Shown: positions 16,801-24,588, counted from the first letter of the stretch. The stretch is 64,000 bases of DNA from an uncultured bacterium (GCA_949035555.1 CAROLD010000004.1:1-64000); one strand, 5' to 3'. The notes: generated from the letters alone by a model not told the origin. Made by a program: numbers and translations.

Positions 16801-17852
16801 GATTTATTATTGACAAAGTCAGTGTTGAAAATATAAACTGATTTTAAAGGATACGCATCTGAGGTATTATTTTGAGTTACAGAGATTGACATTGCTCCGC
16901 CTCTAGTACCTGATTCATTGCCTTCAAATCTGCTGTTGTTAATTTGTACTGTGCCTTCTGTTACTTGGATTGCCCCACCGCGAGTTTCGGCCTGATTGTT
17001 TTGGAAAAGTGTATTAGAGATTACGTTAGGACCATCATTAATAATATATATAGCCCCGCCTTCTCCGGATGTATTTCCGATAAATTTAGAATTATCTACT
17101 TCAAAATCGTTTGAAGCATAAATAGCCCCGCCGCGTGTTTCCGAATGGTTAGTATTAAATTTGCTGTTGTTGATACTAATTCCTCTGCCCGGACTTGAGC
17201 TTGACCCTTGAACTGCAATAGCTCCGCCGTATTCAGCTGAATTATTATTGAACTTAGTATTGTCTACATTGTATGTATCGGAATTCTTAGTAACAGAATC
17301 AAAATTGATTGCCCCACCATGAGAATTTGCAGTGTTATTATTAAATTCAGAGTTCTTAATCTGTAAATTCTGTGCACTATAGGCATAAATTGCTCCGCCG
17401 TCATTTCCTGCACTATTACCGCCAAAAACAGTTTCGTTTATTATAGCTGAAGTTGTACGCTCTAAAAATAAAGCTCCGCCGCCGTCAAGAGTTGCTGTGC
17501 CGGTACTTTTATTTCTCTCAAAGAGACTGTTATTAATATCGACAGTTCCGTAATTACTATATATAGCTCCGCCTCCTCCTGGAACGAAACCCATAATAGT
17601 TGTGCCGGAACTTTCATTCTCGATAAATTTGTTATTGAGAACTTTTAAGTCTCCGCGTCTATTAAAATGAACCCCGGCATAAGTTTCATAGCCTGCACCG
17701 TATCCTGAAAAGACCGCTTGATTAACATTTCCCTGATAAGTCTGTCCTTCTACGATATCTAATCCGATAGCTGATGTTTCTTGATGAGGAAAAACACAGC
17801 TGATTACTACTGCAGCACACGCTGCTAACAACAATTTGTGTCTGGTTTTCAT
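13896..17852 (-). CDS. Pmp-like autotransporter adhesin, 1318 aa
   Basis: A surface protein of the type V secretion class. A signal peptide at residues 1-28 ends near HQETSA. The passenger (about 30-1000) has roughly a dozen GGAI/GGAL-type repeats (SGGAIY, HGGAIN, RGGAIQ and others) alternating with FxxN motifs (FNNNSA, FENNQA-like). This is the signature of chlamydial polymorphic membrane proteins and other beta-helix passengers. The last 280 residues match an autotransporter beta-barrel with alternating aromatic residues, ending LQFGFRATL. It implies an outer membrane. A likely role is host or matrix adhesion, but the ligand is unknown. It is monocistronic. Confidence 0.9.
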   Translation of the reverse strand: MKTRHKLLLAACAAVVISCVFPHQETSAIGLDIVEGQTYQGNVNQAVFSGYGAGYETYAGVHFNRRGDLKVLNNKFIENESSGTTIMGFVPGGGGAIYSNYGTVDINNSLFERNKSTGTATLDGGGALFLERTTSAIINETVFGGNSAGNDGGAIYAYSAQNLQIKNSEFNNNTANSHGGAINFDSVTKNSDTYNVDNTKFNNNSAEYGGAIAVQGSSSSPGRGISINNSKFNTNHSETRGGAIYASNDFEVDNSKFIGNTSGEGGAIYIINDGPNVISNTLFQNNQAETRGGAIQVTEGTVQINNSRFEGNESGTRGGAMSISVTQNNTSDAYPLKSVYIFNTDFVNNKSKQNSGGAIYVNVSQDKSIKGNKIVQITSNDGKTHEFTGNMHGTGEEQFNPESNAIYIDEGTVTLKTSGDGSKLLFNDGIAGSHSNLSADFAKSKAMVNVNGDVIFNNQVKNTGVTLQGGELTLNSAGNTYLPVDKDKMAPVPIMKNVDLVLESGTLNLQNDKLDTLELRHFNATNVDNGVRIALDADLSKGQSDLFNVAGDIKGNLDFDAEHFDINIIKGGTKSFQLFNRWSDLFTFNNNSLIQYNESEKYTFTIGEDGFINVKRDSSGGLSDAILAEGKREFRLNPAKDLTLSESLGAMGGEYLKVNLVEQDLNANKNSGIIVSDGQKLELVNLGNADGSKSAHDFVSETSGAVVDNSGELIIRNSYFKDNSTKADGGVVNNNEKASVNIVDSSFVNNKADGNGGAINNIGGNVKITASDKDVLFSGNTANGKANDIYMANNDDNMAVVTFDGSKTTTLNGGIAGNGTIVKNGSGTLALGGDNRGFNGDVVYNGGETRLLENAQYLSAVNTTFDNNGMLNLIDNKTDDHINFNNLNLKGNGRIGIDVDMKNGLNDTIAANTVTGDGKLIIDKVNILPDIHSTAKSLRFNIIQTDKDGKSPLFGKIGVNPNGGEAMGPIFKYGIGYDEATGQMLLVGKSGKNHTAYNPAVMAGSIGALAGGYLTQLNSYDMAFNNMDMFMLMSKEDRMVLKYGNKFAVSEGQIQAPVRTQYDQRGTWFKPYSSFEKVGLRNGPRVSNVGYGAFFGGDSELKELGHGFDGIFSVYAGYNGSHQSYFGNSIYQNGGHLGVSGMAYKGNFFTGLTANVGASSGEAHTMYGHENFTMLMAGIAAKAGYNWELADGKFIIQPNYLMSYSFINTFDYHNAAGISIDANPLNAIQLSPGIRFIGNFKNGWQPYAGLNIVWNILDDTKFKANDVSLPNLSVKPYFQYGIGLQKSIGERFTGFLQAMFRAGGRNGVGLQFGFRATL

Positions 17853-18084
17853 ACATTCACCTTTACATTCTTAATTACTAATCTATATTTCAAATATCAT
17901 ATCAATGATAGAATATTCAAGTATCGTTGTCAACACCTCAATGCTTGTCTTTTAACAGTTTTATCGAAGCTAAATTTATAGTTAAACACTTGAATTATTA
18001 ATAAAATATTTGTATTGTGGCAAAACACTTTAAAGATTTCCACTTTGAAAAGAATAAAAACTTATGTAAAGGTATATAAAAATT

Positions 18085-18114
18085 ATTAAGGGCACCTTTT
18101 AAGGTGCCCTTAAT
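18085..18114 (-). terminator. Terminator of M48 protease gene
   Basis: Fourteen-base perfect arms (ATTAAGGGCACCTT) with a two-base loop. On the minus strand it is followed by a T-rich tail, directly after the protease stop codon. Confidence 0.9.
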
Positions 18115-18115
18115 A

Positions 18116-18955
18116 TTATCTTGTTAATGTTCTTATTGCATTAAAGGATTTGTCCCAGCCATTAGAGTCTTTTGCATTTTTATATTTTTCAAGCTTGGCA
18201 ATACGTTTTTGCTGTAATGTCTTTTGGGATTTATTAAAAGAGGCTAATTTTTTCGGGTCAGCATTTCTCTCTTTAATAATCGGGTCAGCATAAAGCATAA
18301 ATTTTTTATAAGAATCTGTTGTATAACCCAATCTTGCTTTGTCAGGGTATGTGTATGTTATATAATCATAAATATACATAGTTCTTTTGTCACCTGACGG
18401 ATGAGTTGATGTGAAATCTTTGTAGCATCCTCCAATTTTAAATAAGACAGAAACCATCGCGAGCGGATTATAACCGGCTTTTGTCATTAAGTCTACACCT
18501 GTAATGTCAGCTTCATATTCTTCACTTCTTGACATTTTAAGCATAGTAAGATTATTTGCGGTTCTCATACCCGCTTTGAGCCGATAATCAATATTTGCAT
18601 TGTAAATAGCTGTTGAAGTAAGTGTATTAACAACATTTTGTTTAGCAATATGATGGTTTACGATATGACCGATCTCGTGTCCAATTATTCCAGCAAGCTC
18701 GGCATCATTATTAACGAATTTCAAAAGACCTGTATAAACATAAATTTGGTTATCACCGTTTGCAAAGGCATTAATTTCATCTGTTTCAATTACCTTAAAT
18801 TCAATTTTTGTAGGCAGGTTGTTTTTTGCCAGCAGAGCTTTACCGATAGTATTAACTCTGGCAACATTAGTTTTGTTGGTCCAATCAGTAGCGGCATTAG
18901 CGCTAAGCTGAATTCCAAGAATGAACGCAAAAAATAAACCTAAAATCTTTTTCAT
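18116..18955 (-). CDS. Exported M48-family zinc metalloprotease, 279 aa
   Basis: A signal peptide (MKKILGLFFAFILGIQLSANA) leads into an M48 domain with the zinc site HEIGH (GIIGHEIGHIVNHHIA) and the downstream ligand Glu in SRSEEYEADITGVDLM. STHPSGDKR near residue 180 is a further conserved M48 element. It resembles BepA/LoiP-type periplasmic proteases that take part in outer-membrane protein quality control, which would fit its position beside the autotransporter gene (inference). No TPR domain is present. An AGGGA ribosome binding site precedes ATG. Confidence 0.9.
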   Translation of the reverse strand: MKKILGLFFAFILGIQLSANAATDWTNKTNVARVNTIGKALLAKNNLPTKIEFKVIETDEINAFANGDNQIYVYTGLLKFVNNDAELAGIIGHEIGHIVNHHIAKQNVVNTLTSTAIYNANIDYRLKAGMRTANNLTMLKMSRSEEYEADITGVDLMTKAGYNPLAMVSVLFKIGGCYKDFTSTHPSGDKRTMYIYDYITYTYPDKARLGYTTDSYKKFMLYADPIIKERNADPKKLASFNKSQKTLQQKRIAKLEKYKNAKDSNGWDKSFNAIRTLTR

Positions 18956-19011
18956 AAATTCCCTCCATTATCTGACAAAAATATTATACAATAAAAATTG
19001 GACAGGTAGTT

Positions 19012-19398
19012 TCAGTTTAAAATCAGATAACCTATATTCAAGTATGTTGCAAACATTATCCATAAAAAATAAGGGATAAGAATAAGTCCTGCTAATATTG
19101 AAACTGAATAAAATTTTCTAATTGTTAAAAATACAAAAATATCTAAAGCTATAATAATTATGAGCCCTAATAATATATTTTTTATTCCAAAAAACGCCGG
19201 CGCCCAAAGAAGATTTAATAGCATTTGTACCGTAAAGTAAATATATCCGGCTTTTTTGTCTTGAGTATTTTTAGTCAAATATAAAATAAATGCTAGAAAT
19301 ATAGTAAAATACAAAATTGTCCATGCCGGAGTAAAAATCCAATCCGGAGGAGTAAAAGGTGGTTTGATAAGATTGTGATACCATTGGAAATTATACAT
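19012..19398 (-). CDS. tspO: TspO/MBR-family (tryptophan-rich sensory) membrane protein, short form
   Basis: TspO-family proteins are small polytopic membrane proteins that bind tetrapyrroles and related ligands. The motif WYHNLIKPPFTPPDWIFTPAWTILY is split over the start of the protein, and the C-terminal LIPYFLWIMFATYLN is typical. At 128 residues it lacks the first transmembrane helix of the usual 150-160-residue form. An in-frame stop lies just upstream of ATG. Short forms without that helix may be natural, or the 5' end may have been lost at the island boundary that starts here. Confidence 0.85.
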   Translation of the reverse strand: MYNFQWYHNLIKPPFTPPDWIFTPAWTILYFTIFLAFILYLTKNTQDKKAGYIYFTVQMLLNLLWAPAFFGIKNILLGLIIIIALDIFVFLTIRKFYSVSILAGLILIPYFLWIMFATYLNIGYLILN

Positions 19399-19485
19399 TA
19401 ATTATATTTTGTATTGTAAAATAATATATTCAATTGTCAGATAGGTTATTTTAAACTATAAATACTTATACCCGCTGTAAAGTAA

Positions 19486-19986
19486 GACTTTACTTGTGAA
19501 AGATTATATAGGAAAGATTTTGCCATAAAACCATATTATGTACATGGAAAGATTAATTGCAGCAAGAATACATGTAAATTAGTTTTAGGTACTCATAGTT
19601 TTGATAATAAACCTCAAAACGAAAAACCAAGAAGTGCTATACCTTATGAATTTAATGTTTTTAGAAAACATAACCAAAGACACAAATATGGAACAATAGA
19701 AGCATATCAAGAACTTTTAAAGGAATTAACGGATCATAGAAAAGTAATAAAGCCTGTATTTCATGTAATTGGACATTCTTTAGATGAAACAGATAAAAAT
19801 ATATTAAAACATTTATTTTTAATAAACAAAAATGCGATTATAAATATTTATTATCACGATGAAGAAGCTCAAGAACGCTTAATTAATAATATTACAGATA
19901 TTATTGGAGAAGAAGAAGTCATGATGAGAGTTAGATTAATATACCAACATGATGAAAATAGAGGAATTCTTAAACATAGAGATTAA
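19486..19986 (+). pseudogene. C-terminal remnant of AbiH abortive-infection protein
   Basis: There is an open frame of 166 codons with no usable start; the frame is closed upstream by TAA at 19483. Its translation has YYVHGKIN, LVLGTHSFDN, and the C-terminal block VFHVIGHSLDETDKNIL with IINIYYHDEEAQ, the hallmark of AbiH-family phage-resistance proteins. The N-terminal half (with the GNGFD nucleotide-binding-like motif) is missing. No promoter or ribosome binding site is seen. It marks an older defence gene destroyed at the left edge of the island. Confidence 0.75.
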
Positions 19987-20049
19987 TGTTTTGTTTAATT
20001 AATCGCTCAAACAGAGATTAAATAAACTTTCAGATTAAGATTTAAAAAA

Positions 20050-21156
20050 TTAATTGAATAACTTTTTACATTTGTTTTGAATATCCAAAGCAATATCTTT
20101 TGCAAATTTTTCATTTAATCCTATATTTTTTGCGACAGCCAAAATATCATCTAGAGACGGATTTTTCCCTTCGCCATTTATTGTTGTTGCATGTTCCCCA
20201 TTAAACGAAGAACTATATGTTAAATCGTATGCAGGGGATAAATGCCATTCTTTTTTATTTTCGTCATAAAGATAAGAAAAATTCTTTGAATGGTCATCAC
20301 GATTGTGGGCAAATATATTGAAACACATTAACCTGAATAATTGTTCAATGTCTTTATAATTTCTTGTAAGTTCAAGCGTAAGCTTCATTAATAAATTATA
20401 ATCAAGATTAGGAAGCCTGTGGCTTGTTTCTAATAACCCGCTTACAGATACCATATGAACTTTTTTGTCTTTTTTTCGATCAAATCTTTTTATCCCAAAA
20501 TATCCCGAACAAATTTCGGATGGAAAAAGTTTGGTTTCTGTCATATTAATTCCGCAATCTTTTGCACATAATGAATATTGATATTCTTTTTCACCAATAT
20601 TTTTAGGGTCGGTTGATGAGGGGAATTTAATTATCCAATCTCCATTATTTATAGAAGTCAAAATCTTCGGTCTTGCACCGCCTGATGAACCGCCTAATTG
20701 AAAAAGTTCATCTAAATTGTCTGAATTTTGTGATTCTAAAATTTTTGAGCATTCCTGTGCAAGAATATCAAAGTCAGAAACATTGTTTTCTGTTTCAAAT
20801 TTATGTTCAGGTTTATATGTTAAAGCCCCCATTCCACTTTCTTGAACAACTGCAAGTCGATTAAGATTGTCAATTTCAACGGGATTTATTTTGTTTTTTA
20901 AAAACAACCTATCAACCAGCAATCTTCCCCAACCATCAGGCAAACTGTCATTAAACACTCCAAATAATCCATCAAAAGGTTCGTATTTTGGGATAAAAAC
21001 TTTTTTGATGAGCGGTAAACTAAAAGGCGATATACTGAACCCTTTATTTAGCCAGTCGGAATCGTATTCGAATGCGACAACTCTTTCGGGCGTTTTTGCA
21101 AGAGTGCCTACCAAAATATCATTATAGAATAGTTTTAAATATTTATAGTTGTCCAT
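20050..21156 (-). CDS. hipA: HipA-type serine/threonine kinase toxin
   Basis: HipA toxins phosphorylate translation-related targets (glutamyl-tRNA synthetase in E. coli) and cause growth arrest. The protein has the N-subdomain 1 (about 1-110), a glycine-rich loop SSGGARPK near residue 157, ATP-binding WIIKFP, the FGIKRFDR segment, and the catalytic HNRDDHSKNF near 284-293 followed by SPAYDLTYS. At 368 residues it is shorter than E. coli HipA (440) but has all motifs, so it should be active. The start overlaps the hipB stop by 14 bases. Low GC suggests acquired DNA. Confidence 0.92.
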   Translation of the reverse strand: MDNYKYLKLFYNDILVGTLAKTPERVVAFEYDSDWLNKGFSISPFSLPLIKKVFIPKYEPFDGLFGVFNDSLPDGWGRLLVDRLFLKNKINPVEIDNLNRLAVVQESGMGALTYKPEHKFETENNVSDFDILAQECSKILESQNSDNLDELFQLGGSSGGARPKILTSINNGDWIIKFPSSTDPKNIGEKEYQYSLCAKDCGINMTETKLFPSEICSGYFGIKRFDRKKDKKVHMVSVSGLLETSHRLPNLDYNLLMKLTLELTRNYKDIEQLFRLMCFNIFAHNRDDHSKNFSYLYDENKKEWHLSPAYDLTYSSSFNGEHATTINGEGKNPSLDDILAVAKNIGLNEKFAKDIALDIQNKCKKLFN

Positions 21157-21427
21157 TTATAACCTCGTCAATAGAATAGTAGGTTTTTTGCGTAAATAGG
21201 TTTTCAAAATCTTTTTCTAAATTAAGTGCAATCAGAATTTTAATCAAAGAATTTAGTGAAATTTCATATTTTGACTCAAACCTTTTGATAGAGCCAAGAC
21301 TAACACCTGACTTTGCAGCAAGTTGAACCTGCGAAATTTTAAGCATTTTTCTCTTCTGCTTAATCTTTTCAACAAATTCTTTTGCAATATCATAGGGTGA
21401 TTTAGCATAAAAAATAAAGTCATTCAT
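21143..21427 (-). CDS. hipB: HipB-type XRE antitoxin
   Basis: A 94-residue protein with an XRE helix-turn-helix (KMLKISQVQLAAKSGVSLGSIKRFE). It would bind its own operators and neutralise HipA. The gene overlaps hipA, as expected for coupled translation of antitoxin then toxin. The tail (NLFTQKTYYSIDEVI) is the likely HipA-contact region (inference). The ATG lies seven bases after the -10 box with no Shine-Dalgarno sequence, so the operon mRNA appears leaderless. Confidence 0.88.
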   Translation of the reverse strand: MNDFIFYAKSPYDIAKEFVEKIKQKRKMLKISQVQLAAKSGVSLGSIKRFESKYEISLNSLIKILIALNLEKDFENLFTQKTYYSIDEVINGQL

Positions 21428-21484
21428 AGATAATATATTAACCTATTTTTGCTAAAAAGTCAAGATATAGATAATATATTATCT
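21428..21484 (-). promoter_or_regulatory. hipBA promoter with two operator sites
   Basis: On the minus strand TTGACT (21458-21463), a 17-base spacer and TAATAT (21435-21440) form the promoter. A perfect 16-base palindrome AGATAATATATTATCT lies at 21469-21484, upstream of -35. A copy with a degenerate right half (AGATAATATATTAACC, 21428-21443) covers the -10 box and the start. The sites are 41 bases apart, close to four helical turns, which fits cooperative binding by HipB dimers and autorepression. Confidence 0.75.
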
Positions 21485-21645
21485 AAAATGCAGTAAGATT
21501 TTTTAAAATATTAAAACACAACATTAGAATTGTGTGTATCATTCTGCCTCGGGAATTACACATTTCCAGAATGATATGTTGTATTTTTTGAGATTGAGAT
21601 GTGGTTGAAGGTTCTAGTGCACCTGCATTTAAACAAAACCTATGA

Positions 21646-21671
21646 GTAGGGTGGCATTTTTGCCACCCTAC
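21646..21671. repeat. GC-rich inverted repeat, REP-like
   Basis: Perfect 11-base arms GTAGGGTGGCA/TGCCACCCTAC with a four-base loop, lying downstream of the 146-aa membrane protein gene. There is no clear T-tract on either side. Such GTAGGGTGG hairpins are common dispersed intergenic repeats in bacteria. It may act as a weak terminator or mRNA-stabilising hairpin. The short frame across this region is not a gene. Confidence 0.55.
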
Positions 21672-21676
21672 CATAC

Positions 21677-22117
21677 TTATAATTTTTTTAATTCCATGTA
21701 CAGCATAATATAGAAAAGAAATACTCCGCCAGCATAAAATATTAAATAACTTGTAAGAATAGATTCAAATAGATTATAACCTTTATATATATCTGCGCTA
21801 AATAATATAAAAGGGATATCATAACAGAATGCTAATAACAATATTTTCCATTTCTGTTTTGATTTATTTTTCAAAGTCAGGGCAAATTTTCCTATTATTG
21901 AATTTTTATATTTTCTTGCTATTTTTACAAATATTTTTGGCAGACACCATTTTAATACAATGTAGATTGCTAAATATGTTACACCACATATAAATTTTGT
22001 ATTTGTCTCTGGAAAACCCATTATTAACTCTGCAGTAATAATGAAACTGCATATCAAAAATAAGATTATTAAAATATTCAAAAGATTTAACATTGTATAA
22101 AATTTTAAATTACTCAT
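21677..22117 (-). CDS. Membrane protein of unknown function, 146 aa
   Basis: Four hydrophobic segments are visible: LLNILIILFLICSFIITAELIMG, FICGVTYLAIYIVLKWCL, ILLLAFCYDIPFILF and SYLIFYAGGVFLFYIMLYM. No family is recognised. It starts 12 bases downstream of the 421-aa protein gene on the same strand, so the pair is probably co-transcribed. A small membrane protein after a large secreted-looking or toxin-like protein could be an immunity protein, but this is only inference from layout. Confidence 0.65.
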   Translation of the reverse strand: MSNLKFYTMLNLLNILIILFLICSFIITAELIMGFPETNTKFICGVTYLAIYIVLKWCLPKIFVKIARKYKNSIIGKFALTLKNKSKQKWKILLLAFCYDIPFILFSADIYKGYNLFESILTSYLIFYAGGVFLFYIMLYMELKKL

Positions 22118-22129
22118 TTATTTATTCTT

Positions 22130-23395
22130 TTATATTTTATACCTACATTTTACGATTGTGTAATACGGCTTTAATAGTCCTGCTTTTTGTGCTGAATAGC
22201 CCATCTGGACTTTCAAATCTTTATCATCTTTATTAAAATCGTATGTGTCGAGTATGGTAACATCAACATAACCATTGTTCAACTTAGCTGATAAAACATC
22301 TACTTTACCAAATGCATGGTTTAAATTACCATTGGTAAAACTCATTGAGCCACTTATTGTTTTACCTGCTTGTAAGGATGATATATTCTTGTTTACAAAA
22401 TCACTTAATTCTTGAGATGTTGCAATAGCATTTGCGGGTGAACTATTTTCGTGAAAAACAATTCCCGGAACATCTTCTTTTCCAAATTGGGATTTTACTT
22501 TCTCTGTAATTTTTGGCTTATATTGTGTATATTCATCACCTAAACTATTTATACCATTATATAAAGCTCCATTTCTACTTATATAATCATTATTTTTTTT
22601 ATTTTGAAACCCATGAGATGCAATTTTCCACATAGCTGCAGCATCAGGTTCGTGTTTGTATTTTGCATATATAGGAATTCCTTTATCTAATGCAGCTTTA
22701 TTTAATCTTCCAATTTGCTTATCTTTAAGATTATTCATATAGTTTAATCCTACCGAAAATTTATTCTTAATATTGTTTTTCATATTTTTTATATCATTCA
22801 TAAGATTAAAATCTATGTTTAAATGGTTAGAATTATTGTTTGTTGCTTTAACCAATTCATCCGCAATAGACTGATAATCTCCATTAACAGCATATCCTTT
22901 GATATGATTCACTAAATACAATGCATCTTGATATGTTTTATAGTCTGATTGTAAGAAGTCATGAAGTTTAGAATATTCCGTTTGGTTAGTTGTATTGATT
23001 AACTTTGTTACAGATCTATCTATATTTTGTTTCATATGTACAACCTGTTTATCAAGTTGTTTAATTTGTAAATCAAGTTTCGGTTTTAAAGGTTCTACAG
23101 ATTGAGTATCATTATTGTCTATTGTTCGAATAATTTCTGACATAATCGGTGATACTCCTTGCTCTGCGTTAGTAACAGGGGAAAGAATACTTGGAATAAT
23201 ATTTTCAGGATTGTTTATAGTATCTATAGTATTCGATTCCTCTACATTCTTTGAAACACCTCCCTGCAATACTTGAGATGATTCTATATCTGTATCAATA
23301 TTAAATGCATCTGATGAATCAATATTTCTATAATGTTCTCTTACTTCTGTGCCATCTTTTCTTACATAAGAATTTACGTGAATTTGTTTTTCCAT
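22130..23395 (-). CDS. Large protein of unknown function with N-terminal YVRxDGT motif, 421 aa
   Basis: No firm family assignment. The N-terminus MEKQIHVNSYVRKDGTEVREHYR is a motif I associate with proteins on gut mobile elements. Residues 30-120 are low-complexity and probably disordered. Residues 120-220 are mostly helical. The C-terminal 180 residues (IYAKYKHEPDAAAMWKIASHG ... HAFGKVDVLSAKL ... ILDTYDFNKDD) look like a folded domain of the kind found at the end of polymorphic toxins. A 146-aa membrane gene follows and an XRE gene is divergent. A toxin/immunity or phage-derived effector role is possible but unproven. Confidence 0.6.
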   Translation of the reverse strand: MEKQIHVNSYVRKDGTEVREHYRNIDSSDAFNIDTDIESSQVLQGGVSKNVEESNTIDTINNPENIIPSILSPVTNAEQGVSPIMSEIIRTIDNNDTQSVEPLKPKLDLQIKQLDKQVVHMKQNIDRSVTKLINTTNQTEYSKLHDFLQSDYKTYQDALYLVNHIKGYAVNGDYQSIADELVKATNNNSNHLNIDFNLMNDIKNMKNNIKNKFSVGLNYMNNLKDKQIGRLNKAALDKGIPIYAKYKHEPDAAAMWKIASHGFQNKKNNDYISRNGALYNGINSLGDEYTQYKPKITEKVKSQFGKEDVPGIVFHENSSPANAIATSQELSDFVNKNISSLQAGKTISGSMSFTNGNLNHAFGKVDVLSAKLNNGYVDVTILDTYDFNKDDKDLKVQMGYSAQKAGLLKPYYTIVKCRYKI

Positions 23396-23420
23396 ATTTT
23401 GGCCTTTCTATATTTATAAA

Positions 23421-23473
23421 TTACTGTTGAGTAGTACCATACTATCATTGTTTTTGATATTTGTCAACAGTAA
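23421..23473. promoter_or_regulatory. Operator-like inverted repeat between the XRE gene and the 421-aa gene
   Basis: TTACTGTTGA (23421-23430) and its exact complement TCAACAGTAA (23464-23473) are separated by 33 bases. A smaller imperfect palindrome (GTAGTACCATACTAT) sits between them. The position in the divergent promoter region suggests sites for the XRE regulator controlling both genes. Confidence 0.55.
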
Positions 23474-23508
23474 TTGATTTTTAATTATTTTTTTGTTATT
23501 ATGAATTT

Positions 23509-23904
23509 ATGAAAAATATAGATAAACAAGAACAACTTATTAAATTTGGTATAGCTTTAAAAAATAGGCGTAATGCTCTTAAACTAAGCCTTAGAGATGT
23601 TGAAAAAATGTCTAATGTTAGTGCGGCTTTAATTACTAAACTTGAAAATGGTAAGATGCCGAATTTCCCTAAGGCATTAACTATAAAACAACTTAGCGAT
23701 GCACTTAAATTTGAAAATGAATTGTTTATTTTAGCAGACATATTATCTGAAGTTCCAGAGCAAACTGAAACAACAAAAACTTTTGATGAGGAATTTAGAG
23801 AATTTTTGGCAACAAAAACTACGCTAAATGCGCAAAACATTGAACAAATCCTTTACTTTGTTTCAGGGTTAGAAAAGTTACAAAAAATCGAAGAAATTTC
23901 TTAA
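23509..23904 (+). CDS. XRE-family transcriptional regulator, 131 aa
   Basis: An N-terminal helix-turn-helix (FGIALKNRRNALKLSLRDVEKMSNVSAALITKLENGK) is followed by a linker and a C-terminal helical region (residues 75-131). There is no peptidase or receiver domain. It is divergent from the 421-aa gene across an inverted repeat, so it probably represses that gene and itself. The nearby recombinase means it could also be an element-borne regulator. Confidence 0.88.
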   Translation: MKNIDKQEQLIKFGIALKNRRNALKLSLRDVEKMSNVSAALITKLENGKMPNFPKALTIKQLSDALKFENELFILADILSEVPEQTETTKTFDEEFREFLATKTTLNAQNIEQILYFVSGLEKLQKIEEIS

Positions 23905-24031
23905 TTGTATGTATTAAATTTATCTTGTTTTTTATAATCATTTGGTTTGCTTTTGTTTATATTCCTCGAAAGGCTTTATTTTTGCTGTCTTTTAGGGCAT
24001 TAATGTTGTGGCTCAAAACCTTGAGGTGCAA

Positions 24032-24550
24032 ATGAACATTGTCGAACCAATAAAAAGCATAGAAGATATCCAAAATATAAAACGAATTCTTTCCAAGAAA
24101 CCACGCAACGCTCTGCTTTTCAGTTTCGGAATAAATAGCGGACTAAGAATCTCCGACATCCTCTCACTCGATGTAAAAGACGTAAAAGGCAAAGACTATA
24201 TAGAACTCAGAGAAAAGAAAACCAATAAGTATAAGAAATTCCCGATTAACGAAAACCTGAAGGTTGAGATTGAAGAATTCGTCAAAGACAAACCCGACGA
24301 AAGACCTCTATTTTATACACAAAAAGGGTATAGATTGGATATAGCCCAAGCATATCGAATCATAAACAAAGCTGCCCGAATGGTAGGTATTAAGGGGAGA
24401 ATCGGAACACATACCTTACGAAAAACCTTCGGCTACCACTTTTACCAACAATACGACGATATTGTAATGCTTCAAAAAATCTTCAACCATTCCACTCCCT
24501 CCATCACCCTCCGCTATATCGGAATTTTTATTTATAGATACAGAATATAA
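24032..24550 (+). CDS. Short tyrosine recombinase with altered C-terminus
   Basis: A catalytic-domain-only tyrosine recombinase, MNIVEPIKSIEDIQ at the start, with catalytic Arg in NSGLRISDI, the HTLRKTFGYH box, and HSTPSITLRYIGI containing the nucleophile Tyr. Members of this short family normally continue about 15 residues in a charged helix after RYIGI. Here the sequence switches to FIYRYRI and stops. The ATG at 24032 has a GAGGTG ribosome binding site; GTG 24008 is an alternative. GC content is visibly higher than in the genes that follow. Catalytic residues are intact, so activity cannot be excluded. Confidence 0.85.
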   Translation: MNIVEPIKSIEDIQNIKRILSKKPRNALLFSFGINSGLRISDILSLDVKDVKGKDYIELREKKTNKYKKFPINENLKVEIEEFVKDKPDERPLFYTQKGYRLDIAQAYRIINKAARMVGIKGRIGTHTLRKTFGYHFYQQYDDIVMLQKIFNHSTPSITLRYIGIFIYRYRI

Positions 24551-24588
24551 ATCCTGATTTTATGCTATCCTTTAGTAAAGGAGCATAT

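Noticed and set aside
19399..19430. Leaderless tspO transcript
   Set aside because: A TATAAT lies only two bases before ATG, too close for a -10 box that would leave the start codon in the mRNA.
21483..21674. 63-residue frame on the minus strand starting MVGWQKCHPTH
   Set aside because: It runs over a GC-rich inverted repeat and intergenic sequence, has no ribosome site, and is of a kind that is typically a false translation of dispersed repeats.
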